Assembly: GCA_902363625.1 (NCBI GenBank) | Contig: CABJAS010000003.1 | Span: forward strand, 248,001-312,000 | Reading direction: 5' to 3' | DNA length: 64,000 nt | Source of the DNA: Clostridiaceae bacterium | GTDB taxonomy: Bacteria; Bacillota_I; Bacilli_A; Erysipelotrichales; Coprobacillaceae | Shown here: positions 56,747 through 64,000 of the stretch, in pieces | Position numbering within the stretch: the first letter of the stretch is position 1 | Layout of the letters: the number at the start of each line of letters is the position of its first letter | Position numbers and translations under genes: made by a program | The notes under the pieces: generated by a model | What the model was told of the DNA's origin: nothing | The model's input: the letters and a program-made list of their open reading frames with translations, nothing else | The model's database searches: none

Positions 56747-57035
56747 TAAAAAAAACATTAAATGTTGTTGTTAAACGTAGATAAGATGGAATTTCAGTTC
56801 AACAATGTACTATTTAAATACATCTTATGTTGTTGTTAAACATGCAACATTTTTAAAAGATAGTGCACATTGGCGATTTAAATACATCTTATGTTGTTAT
56901 TAAACGCTATATGCAACAGCTTATGGAAGTCCGCATAATGATTTAAATACATCTTATGTTGTTATTAAACCGCCGGACAGTTATTAGGACATTATCCGAA
57001 TTAACATTTAAATACATCTTATGTTGTTATTAAAC
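56747..57035 (-). CRISPR. CRISPR array 1: five repeats, four spacers
   Basis: 30-base repeats at 56747, 56812, 56876, 56941 and 57006, spacers 34-35 bases. The last repeat (56747) is degenerate. The three repeats nearest the leader have T at one position where the others, and most of array 2, have C (minus strand GTTTAATAAC against GTTTAACAAC). It is transcribed leftward from the leader at 57036, on the same strand as the cas genes. Confidence 0.97.
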
Positions 57036-57209
57036 CCTTGTAAATACCGCTTTCTGTAACTCCATTATTCCATAAATACCCTGTAAATTCAAGGAATTCT
57101 CCTTATTTTACCAGCGACATCTTCATTTTTATAGATGAAATCAAAACGAAGAGAATAGTCCGTATTTATAAGCATAATCTCACTTTTATAAAAAATGAAC
57201 CTGGTAAAA
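57036..57209 (-). promoter_or_regulatory. CRISPR leader 1
   Basis: AT-rich segment between cas2 and array 1, closely similar to leader 2. The conserved inverted pair ATTTTACCAG is at 57105-57114 and CTGGTAAAAT at 57201-57210, the latter overlapping the cas2 stop codon. Confidence 0.8.
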
Positions 57210-57503
57210 TCATAAGATCAAATCTTCACCAGTTTCTACTGGGCGTTTCCCTAATATTTCTTCACCAAAAACATTATTACTTATGGTCTTAATAATACAG
57301 ATGTAATCCTCTTCCTTATTTATTACTTTATTTAATTCTCTTTTTAAATTTACTAGATTAGCTGGGGTAATTTCTCCTCTAAAAACAGAGTATTGAAAAT
57401 GAGATAAATATTTCTTACAGACTTTAAACACTTTCTGCACTCGTTTTTCTTTAACGTCATAAAAAACAATGGCATAATTGTAATTAATCTTCTGCTTCTT
57501 CAT
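57210..57503 (-). CDS. cas2: CRISPR-associated endonuclease Cas2
   Basis: A 97-residue ferredoxin-like protein. The first strand YAIVFYDVKEKR carries the conserved Asp, then KKYLSHFQYSVFRGEIT. In type I-B systems it forms a scaffold with Cas1 for spacer insertion. It starts two bases after cas1. The reading frame is intact, unlike its upstream partners cas1 and cas4. A decayed second copy lies at 54800. Confidence 0.92.
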   Translation of the reverse strand: MKKQKINYNYAIVFYDVKEKRVQKVFKVCKKYLSHFQYSVFRGEITPANLVNLKRELNKVINKEEDYICIIKTISNNVFGEEILGKRPVETGEDLIL

Positions 57504-57504
57504 G

Positions 57505-58503
57505 CTACATTCCTCTTTTTAATGAAAATGGAATAAACTTCTGATCTTCTAATATGCATTTTATCAATTTATAACAGTCTAACTTGATCGCTGTTTGATA
57601 AGTAATCTTTCTTTTTAGTTTTGGATGTATGAAAGTATTTGATAAGCGTTCTTCAAAAGCTTCAATAAATATTTTTTCCCCTTCTTCATTTAAAATACAA
57701 TAATTAAGTTTCTTTTCAAAGTGTTTGTCTACCTTAATTTTTTTATTATTGATTAATTCAAAGATTGTTTTAAATACTATTACCGGTTTAAATATTTCAC
57801 TGATATCTAAACTTAAAGAAAAACGCCTTTCACTTGGTTCATGCAGAAAGCTGATACGTTGGTCTAAATGCGTTTGGTAAATGACTGATATTGTTTTTGT
57901 ATAAAGCAAAGTATTTCCAAAAGAGATTAATGCATTAATAGGATTATCTGGCGGACGTTTTACTCTTTTTTGAAAAACAAATTCTTCAATTAAAATATAT
58001 TGAAACATATTATAAAATCTTTGCCACAGTTCACCTTCTAAAGCCATGATTGAGTAGATATCTTCAGTTTGCAATATTTTATTGGTAAACTCGCTTTGAA
58101 TCCAATCAATAGTTTCTTTTACTTCTTTTTTACCGTGCTTATAATAATGATATAAGATTTCATAGATATTTTCGCCAATCCCATTTACAATATTTTGAGC
58201 AATTCCTATTCTTTGATTTGTATGTTTTTCAACTTGTTTAATAAGCAGTCTACCACTATTAAACTGATCTTTTGGATAAAAAGTATCACTATAATTTCCA
58301 TAATAATTAAAAAAATGAATAATGATATGGTGCGATGAAATAAAATCTAATAACTTACTATTGATTGAAACTTCATTCAAGCAATAGATTTCTTTCGTAT
58401 TTTCAATGGGAATATAAATGTTTTACCGTTTTTTTCTATAACAGAGTGAGTGATCTTTCCTAGATAGTTCCCCCATACTCATAATATATCGAGTCGTTCC
58501 CAT
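57505..58503 (-). pseudogene. cas1: Cas1 integrase interrupted by an in-frame TAA at codon 27
   Basis: Reading from the ATG at 58503 (ribosome site GGAGG) gives MGTTRYIMSMGELSRKDHSL then CYRKKR and a TAA (58425-58423). The same frame then continues NIYIPIENTKEIYCLNEVSI to a full-length Cas1 of about 332 codons. Conserved active-site regions downstream are intact (ALEGELW for the catalytic Glu, SFLHEPSERRFSLSLDISE for the His/Asp). The break is either a single substitution to TAA, or paired indels in two A runs, since RKNGKNIYIP would be expected. A start at TTG 58380 has no ribosome site and would lose the N-terminal beta domain. Confidence 0.85.
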
Positions 58504-58517
58504 AAATCCTTTCCTCC

Positions 58518-59009
58518 TTATATGTAGCAATATTCATAATAAGCACATTTTTTACAGGTTGGCTGATGCAATATAGGGGGTATATCGGTAGATTTAATAA
58601 GTAATTGAATCGACATTAAAAGCTGTTCAAGCTGATTTTCTATATCCTCTGTTAGCTCTATAATCTCTGTATGACTATTTTTGTTCTTTTCAATGAATTG
58701 TATTTTCCCTTTTCTGATAATGCCCTTATCTTTAAGAACTTTCAAATAGAAGATTACTTACCAACGACACGCTTCTTCATCCGCATCACTCTTTTTTATT
58801 TCAATTAAATAGTCTTTAGTTAATTTATCTAAACGAATATTCTCAATACTTATTTCGCTGTTTAAATCATTTTCTAATTTTTCTTTATGTAAAGCTCTAC
58901 CTATCATTACATTCTGACTATTGTCTTCTAAATTGATTTTATTTCCCATTAAATAGCATTGGCGCTTACAATGAATATAGTAGTTTACTAATGTTCCTGT
59001 TATATTCAT
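58518..59009 (-). pseudogene. cas4: Cas4 nuclease interrupted by an in-frame TAA at codon 84
   Basis: The frame opens at ATG 59009 (overlapping cas3 by four bases) and reads Cas4: HCKRQC with Cys14 and Cys18, GRALHKE (His41), IEIKKS (Glu70, Lys72), EACRW, then TAA at 58760-58758. In the same frame it continues VIFYLKVLKDKGIIRKGKIQ and ends with CKKCAYYEYC, the C-terminal Fe-S cysteines. The total of 163 codons is the usual Cas4 length. TAA falls exactly at the Gln of the WQ(L/V)..Y motif of RecB-like nucleases: CAA to TAA. Only suppression or a sequencing error would leave it active. Confidence 0.87.
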
Positions 59010-61495
59010 AGAAATCCCCCTCTTAATTTCTTTCTATCCAGTTTTCCGTTAACTATGTATTCATCTCCTTCTTCAATGTAATATAAGTCACCAATGACAT
59101 CAGTATAATTCGATAAATCACTCGACTTAACTGTATAAATAAAATAATTCAATTGGCTTTTCACCAAAGACAGACGAACCATTTTTTCAGGATAATCCAT
59201 CTTAGCCTTTAATAATTGACGATATTCCTTCCATAGTTCTTCACCTTGTACACTAATTCCATTTATTTGCTCAGTTGTATTTATACATACATCACAATAT
59301 AATAGCTGGTCATCAATTAATTTCATCTTGTCCGCAACATCAGCACCTTTTAATAGACGTACTTCATTATTAAAATAGGAAAGTAGTCCATTTATTGTAT
59401 TGGCATCTCTTTTTTTAATAAGATCAAATATTTGTTTGTAATAATGGTCAAAATCTTTATCAATTAAAGATTTTATATTTTCAATTTTATTCAATGTTAA
59501 TTCTATATTATTTCTGACATCACCGCGATAAATAGCCCTTGCATTTCGATAGTTAAAGAAATATGCTTTCCCCTCTTTTAAGCAAGAACGATTGATTCTC
59601 CCCATAAACTGTTCTTCATTATCAAATAAAGAGACGTTTTTAAAACCTATATCCATATCGATATCTAATCCTGCTTCTACCACTTGTGTAGCCACTAAAA
59701 GCAATGTTTCATCTTTATCGAGCTTTTGCTGGATAGTATTTAAAATACGTATTCTTTCTGCTTTATTATCATCACCCGTTAGTAATAAAAATTTGATTTT
59801 TTCTTCTCTATCTAAACCTTTAGTCATTATGATCTCATAAAAATCATAAGCATCTTGTTTAGCGATAAATTCAACCATGACCTTATTATGATTACAGTGT
59901 TCAAGTACAAAATCAGCAAGACCATCTAAGGTTAAATTCTCTATTTTGAGCAAATCATCATGAATCGTAACTCTATTTTTAAAATATGGATGCTGGTAAT
60001 AGAAAGAAGGTTCTTTGACTAATGGATATACCGGTACATCAATAGCTGTTAGCCGATCAATAGGAGGCAGTGTCGCAGACATCATAATGACTTTTATATC
60101 TAATATCTCAGAAATGGTTTGAATAAATGTCATGATATACGACCATAAGCTGTTTTTATATGTTTGAATTTCATCAAAAACAATAACACTATTGACCAAT
60201 TTATAAAAACCATATGTATTTTCTCGTCGTGGTGAAAACAGAGTATTAAACAAACTGACATGCGTTGTTAGTATAAATGGATAATTTAAGAATTGGCGGT
60301 CGAGCAATAATTCATTGAAATCTATGCCCTCATAAAGATCTTCTTTAATGGGAGTTACTGCATTAATAGCCACTATATTTTTTAGATATTTATCCTTATC
60401 TTGAAATATATTCTTCAGGGAATTGAAATTTTGTTCAATTAAGGAATTAAACGGATAAATATAGAAAATCTTACGTTTATCCTCTACTGCCATTTGTAAG
60501 CTTAAATAATAAGCTATATTACTTTTCCCACTTCCTGTTGGAGCTTCCAAATAATAAATAGAATGATTTGAATTTTTCTTATAGCAATCCGCTACTTCCA
60601 AAAATAAGCGGCTTCGCAAATGATTGATGTTTGGAGCTTCCATAGTTTGATATTTTTCTAACGAACATGACGTTATTTTTTGATACAGCTTTGATGCTTT
60701 ATACCCCTGATATAATTCACTGGAATGATTGATTTCTTTATCTATAGAATAGTGATTAAAAAACTGATTTGCTGCATAGTGATCACATGTCAATAAAGTA
60801 GAATAAAGTAATCGACTGTATGTATAAACCACAGTATCTTGTTTAGTGTTAAAATTACGTGTTACTTTCTCATAAACACCATAAAACCATCTTTTAGTAA
60901 ATGCTTTTTCTATAAACCCAGCATCATTTTCTAATGTATAAAAATCATTTCCCGCTGATAACTGAAGCACTATATTTCTTCCTATATTCTGTTCATTAAA
61001 TTCATCTAAATATTTTCCGACATCATCCAATTGAGTATGATGTCTTGATATCACATAGCTATTAATTAAACACAATGCCACTAATTTTTGATCTAATTTA
61101 AAATCATCCTGGATTCTTCTTAGATAATAGTCTAAATAAAGAATTGCAGAAAGCAGAGAATGCTGACTTCCATAAAATTCATTCAACACTAATCCATTCT
61201 TATTTTTCATCTTTTCTTTTTGAAATTTATAATTTATTTTTCCCATATCATGAAAAATAATGAATCCCTTAATCATTTCTTTGGAAAACTCAATTTGCTT
61301 TTTATCCATATCTGGAAAAAGAGCTGTAAATATTCGATGAAAGATTTTCTCAAGATCTCTTTCCTGATTAAGAAGATTATAATATTTTTGTACGAGGTAT
61401 AGATGATCTTTCAGTAATTCTTTATTTGTATTTGTCTTATCATAGTGACAATAGATGTCCTTCTTTATTTTTGACATTAATTCTTCTATAAGCAT
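59006..61495 (-). CDS. cas3: CRISPR-associated helicase/nuclease Cas3
   Basis: An 829-residue HD-helicase fusion. The HD nuclease has His31, His82-Asp83 (FHDMGK), His112 and the His152-His153 pair. Helicase motif I is APTGSGKS (318-325), motif II DEIQ (441-444), motif III SAT (473-475), motif VI QFMGRINRS near 640. All key residues are present, so target DNA unwinding and degradation should be possible. AGGAGG lies eight bases before the ATG. Its stop overlaps cas4. Confidence 0.94.
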   Translation of the reverse strand: MLIEELMSKIKKDIYCHYDKTNTNKELLKDHLYLVQKYYNLLNQERDLEKIFHRIFTALFPDMDKKQIEFSKEMIKGFIIFHDMGKINYKFQKEKMKNKNGLVLNEFYGSQHSLLSAILYLDYYLRRIQDDFKLDQKLVALCLINSYVISRHHTQLDDVGKYLDEFNEQNIGRNIVLQLSAGNDFYTLENDAGFIEKAFTKRWFYGVYEKVTRNFNTKQDTVVYTYSRLLYSTLLTCDHYAANQFFNHYSIDKEINHSSELYQGYKASKLYQKITSCSLEKYQTMEAPNINHLRSRLFLEVADCYKKNSNHSIYYLEAPTGSGKSNIAYYLSLQMAVEDKRKIFYIYPFNSLIEQNFNSLKNIFQDKDKYLKNIVAINAVTPIKEDLYEGIDFNELLLDRQFLNYPFILTTHVSLFNTLFSPRRENTYGFYKLVNSVIVFDEIQTYKNSLWSYIMTFIQTISEILDIKVIMMSATLPPIDRLTAIDVPVYPLVKEPSFYYQHPYFKNRVTIHDDLLKIENLTLDGLADFVLEHCNHNKVMVEFIAKQDAYDFYEIIMTKGLDREEKIKFLLLTGDDNKAERIRILNTIQQKLDKDETLLLVATQVVEAGLDIDMDIGFKNVSLFDNEEQFMGRINRSCLKEGKAYFFNYRNARAIYRGDVRNNIELTLNKIENIKSLIDKDFDHYYKQIFDLIKKRDANTINGLLSYFNNEVRLLKGADVADKMKLIDDQLLYCDVCINTTEQINGISVQGEELWKEYRQLLKAKMDYPEKMVRLSLVKSQLNYFIYTVKSSDLSNYTDVIGDLYYIEEGDEYIVNGKLDRKKLRGGFL

Positions 61496-61533
61496 CTTTC
61501 ATTCCTCCTAAAAACTACTTCGTAATGAAGTAG

Positions 61534-62256
61534 TTAGAAAAAACTGATATTTTTGTTATCCACACAGTAAACTAGATCTGAAGTCGTTTTAAGTGCAAAA
61601 TCAGTATAAATCATAGGCTCCATAATGTACTGATTGCAAAACTCATCTAATCCAATCGGTAAGAATTCTTCATATTTATAAGTTGGAAAAAGGATTTCTT
61701 CACTTTCAATATTTAAATTCACGTCAGACTTTTTGCATAAAGAATCCACATGTGTGATATTTTCAGCTTTGATTCCATCATCAATAACCACAACATGATT
61801 AATATCAGCATAATGATCATTAGCACCTAAATAAGGCACATAACAACACTGATCGTGAATCATTGCATCTTTTAAATTTTCAGCTTCTTCTTGATCGATT
61901 AAGACATAAATTTCCCATTTAGGATCATGCAGCCATTGCTGTCTGACAATTAAATTGCCCCCCTGTTCCCTAGAAGCATATCCAACTGAGTTATTGAAAG
62001 TATGTATTTTCTTCATAAAGTAGCCAGTTTGAGAAGGAACAATCGCAATCTTTAATTCTTTTAAACGCTGATAAAATTCAGGATAGTTTTGTTCCTTTGT
62101 CATTTGATTATAACCGTTATAGCCTAAAATAGCTCCAAAGATTCCCAGTAAGGCAACCTTATGAATATTTCCAAAAGTAAAATAAGCATATTCATTTACA
62201 TCCGGCTTTTTAAAAAAAGCTGTTTTTCCATTTAATGTAAATTGCAAGATTTCCAT
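61534..62256 (-). CDS. cas5: CRISPR-associated protein Cas5 (type I-B)
   Basis: A 240-residue RAMP protein of the Cas5 family: MEILQFTLNGKTAFFKKPDVN then FTFGNIHKVALLGIFGAILGY, which is the typical N terminus in which a Gly-rich loop binds the crRNA handle. Start at 62256 is one base after the cas7 stop; a longer frame to 62286 overlaps cas7 and is not preferred. Confidence 0.88.
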   Translation of the reverse strand: MEILQFTLNGKTAFFKKPDVNEYAYFTFGNIHKVALLGIFGAILGYNGYNQMTKEQNYPEFYQRLKELKIAIVPSQTGYFMKKIHTFNNSVGYASREQGGNLIVRQQWLHDPKWEIYVLIDQEEAENLKDAMIHDQCCYVPYLGANDHYADINHVVVIDDGIKAENITHVDSLCKKSDVNLNIESEEILFPTYKYEEFLPIGLDEFCNQYIMEPMIYTDFALKTTSDLVYCVDNKNISFF

Positions 62257-62257
62257 C

Positions 62258-63187
62258 TTAAAGTGCCACTTTCGTATAAATATCAAAATATTGGGCGTTG
62301 CTTATATCACTTTCTATATCAAGATGTAATGAATCAAAATATATTTCTACTGATTTTATTTGATCTTTATGTGCTTCTATCAACTTTCCTAAATCCAAAT
62401 GCAAAGTATCTTTGTCTCCTCCTTTTTTAAAAGAAATGAAGTTCGTTAAATTTGGCAAATATGTTTTTTCATCTGTTTCAATAAATAAAGTAAATTCATT
62501 ATCACAGCCAGCTTTTGAATTTGAAGAAAACGCACTTACTGAAGAAAGAGCCGCCTTTTTAAAGGCTTGATAATCTTGATCTTTATATCCTTCTGTAATA
62601 CTTAGCTCAATATAATTACGATAAGCATTAGGATTAATTGAAAATGGATAATAATAGTGCGCTTCATCACTTAAAATCATAGACCCTATTGTTGTATTTT
62701 GTGCTAATTCATCACTTGTTTTATCTCTGAAAGGAGAAAGAATCTGTTGATCAAAGGTTTGCGTATTTTCAAAAACATTCATTCCCTGTCCAATCTGTAC
62801 TGCTCCTGTAATAGAATAATTATTTTTGGTTTCGGCAAAAGTCGCTCCAAAAGTTCTAATATCTAAAACTTTAAAAAGATTTCCTAAAACTTCTACCGAA
62901 TTTGTTTTCTCTGTTACTTCTGATTTGAAGAACTGAGTATATCTTTCTGACAGCGAACGTGGCACTAATACCATTCTTCCTTTGCTATCGGATACTAATG
63001 TATGGGAACGTGTATAAAGTACCATTTCACCTTGTTCTTCCCAAAATTTACGCATGGTAAATTTCAAAGCCTTGTCACTGGCAAATATTTCTCCTGTCGG
63101 AGTTGTTTTAGGATAACCACTGAAATCTGCATTCCAATTTGACATTATTGCTTTAATTCCGATGATACCATAGACCTTATTCTTCAT
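62258..63187 (-). CDS. cas7: CRISPR-associated protein Cas7 (Csh2-like)
   Basis: A 309-residue Cascade backbone subunit: KVYGIIGIKAIMSNWNADF near the N terminus and DIRTFGATFAE, AVQIGQGMNVFENT and SDEAHYYYPFSINP in the body, typical of type I-B Cas7 (Csh2). It coats the crRNA. Start at 63187 is chosen; a longer frame to 63217 would lie further inside cas8. Confidence 0.9.
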   Translation of the reverse strand: MKNKVYGIIGIKAIMSNWNADFSGYPKTTPTGEIFASDKALKFTMRKFWEEQGEMVLYTRSHTLVSDSKGRMVLVPRSLSERYTQFFKSEVTEKTNSVEVLGNLFKVLDIRTFGATFAETKNNYSITGAVQIGQGMNVFENTQTFDQQILSPFRDKTSDELAQNTTIGSMILSDEAHYYYPFSINPNAYRNYIELSITEGYKDQDYQAFKKAALSSVSAFSSNSKAGCDNEFTLFIETDEKTYLPNLTNFISFKKGGDKDTLHLDLGKLIEAHKDQIKSVEIYFDSLHLDIESDISNAQYFDIYTKVAL

Positions 63188-64000
63188 CTTCCTTTTCCTC
63201 CTTTGAATTTCCTTCATATATCAAGTTTTTACTAGCCGTTCCCGAACTAATTAACCATTTCTCCACCACATCCTTATTCGGTTCGTATCTCATAATTCGA
63301 CTATACAGTTTATTTGATCGGTGATTAAGTGAGATCGTCAATGCATAGCTTACGCTATTATGTAATTTATCTATTTCCTGTTTTACAATATTATCTTTTT
63401 TTGCTTGAGTCAGTCTAAGAAAACGTACTGGTGCTTTTTTCTTAGCTTTAATCTGTGAAACATAATAAAAAGCTAATTGTCCTACTGCAAAATAGTATTC
63501 TTCATCACTGCTGAACTCCCAATCATTATTAGGTTCATTTAAATGCTCTTTTAACAATTTTAATACATCCATTATTTTTTCTATCTCCTTTGCATTATTA
63601 TCTATATATTTCATTAAGCATAGCTGTAAGTTCAAAAGATGTGCCGCTTTCGCCATTTCTCCAATATTGAACAAGCGCTGTATCAACTGTGATAATCCAA
63701 TATAGATAAAGTGATTTAACCCATCTTTTTTACCTAGATGAAACCATGAAAATAATTGATTGCGATATTGAAGCAGAAAATGCTTAATATCCCCTAACTT
63801 ATTATCAATTTTATTAGCTTCTGTTGTATAGTTATTGATCAGATAGCCATTGAAGCATACCTTATTTATCAACATTTCGATTTCAGATAATGTTCTATAT
63901 GATTTATAATAGTCATTATAGGCGCTTTCCTTAGGAATCATCATGTGGATCACATTACCATAAATAAAATCTTGCTTTAAATGATTCTTGTAATTAACTA
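63177..64000 (-). CDS. cas8b: Cas8b-like protein, C-terminal part (cut by window edge)
   Basis: Only the last 274 or so codons are visible. The frame remains open from the window edge (VNYKNHLKQDFIYGNVIHMM ...), so the GTG at 63953 is not a real start. The fragment is helical, with KAAHLLNLQLCLMKYIDN and LAFYYVSQIKAKKKAPVRF, resembling the C-terminal domain of Cas8b/Csh1. That domain can also be made as a separate small subunit (Cas11) in I-B systems. It overlaps cas7 by 11 bases. The upstream cas6 gene would be beyond the window. Confidence 0.7.
   Translation of the reverse strand, partial: VNYKNHLKQDFIYGNVIHMMIPKESAYNDYYKSYRTLSEIEMLINKVCFNGYLINNYTTEANKIDNKLGDIKHFLLQYRNQLFSWFHLGKKDGLNHFIYIGLSQLIQRLFNIGEMAKAAHLLNLQLCLMKYIDNNAKEIEKIMDVLKLLKEHLNEPNNDWEFSSDEEYYFAVGQLAFYYVSQIKAKKKAPVRFLRLTQAKKDNIVKQEIDKLHNSVSYALTISLNHRSNKLYSRIMRYEPNKDVVEKWLISSGTASKNLIYEGNSKEEKEDEE

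Noticed and set aside
58381..58503. Programmed frameshift in cas1 at the run of seven A
   Set aside because: Leaving and re-entering the frame would need two opposite shifts within about 20 bases; the frame after the stop is already the starting frame.
58518..59009. Two separate small genes in the Cas4 position
   Set aside because: Both are in the same frame, the second would need a TTG without ribosome site, and joined they equal one normal Cas4.
63177..63953. Stand-alone small subunit (Cas11-like) starting at GTG 63953
   Set aside because: The frame is open up to the window edge, so it is more simply the end of cas8. An internal start as in some I-B systems cannot be excluded but has no visible ribosome site.

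Overview
The window looks like chromosomal DNA of a low-GC Firmicute, most likely an anaerobic gut member of the Erysipelotrichia. The pointers are AT-rich codon use, AGGAGG-type ribosome sites, a multi-subunit [FeFe] hydrogenase, a V-type rather than F-type rotary ATPase, an archaeal/eukaryotic-type prolyl-tRNA synthetase, dual CIRCE control of groESL and a type I-B-like CRISPR-Cas locus. This placement is inferred from gene content; no 16S or marker alignment was possible.

Layout. 1-6.6 kb: serine hydrolase, GNAT, a broken RdgB/HAM1-like pseudogene, a GH1 phospho-beta-glucosidase, a NiaX-like ECF S-component with an operator-like palindrome, and an overlapping operon of split threonine/serine exporter genes plus a 2-hydroxyacid dehydrogenase. 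6.6-13.1 kb: TtcA-like protein, a HAD operon ending in a P-loop-degenerate NTPase-like protein, a divergent YeiH/LysR pair, a ROK kinase and a second HAD phosphatase. 13.1-17 kb: an accessory-looking block with a frameshifted marR, aldo/keto reductase, MATE pump, TetR and a second MATE remnant. 17-28 kb: AI-2E family permease, then a long hydrogenase operon (HydC, DRTGG, HATPase, HsfB-like sensory hydrogenase, DRTGG, PHP, HATPase, HydD, HydB, HydA) that runs into a lipoprotein plus permease pair without an ATPase gene. 28-34 kb: acyl carrier protein, tyrosine phosphatase, PAS-GGDEF-GAF protein and proS. 34-40 kb: a TPM-LemA-TelA cluster with three XpaC-like paralogues. 40-43.4 kb: groEL/groES and YitT. 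43.6-53.8 kb: a complete V-ATPase operon with an extra, shortened I-like subunit.

54-64 kb is the most unusual part. A type I-B-like operon on the minus strand (cas8 running off the edge, cas7, cas5, cas3, cas4, cas1, cas2) leads into a leader and array. About 2.1 kb further on lies a second copy of leader plus array, preceded by a decayed cas2. A Fic gene and a small membrane-anchored protein gene sit between the two copies. The effector genes seen here (cas8 fragment, cas7, cas5, cas3) are open, but cas4 carries an in-frame TAA at its conserved Trp-Gln motif and cas1 carries an in-frame TAA at codon 27. As read, the locus looks able to interfere but probably unable to acquire new spacers.

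Limits: all homology calls are from recognising motifs by eye. Starts were moved from the longest reading frame where a ribosome binding site clearly favoured another codon.
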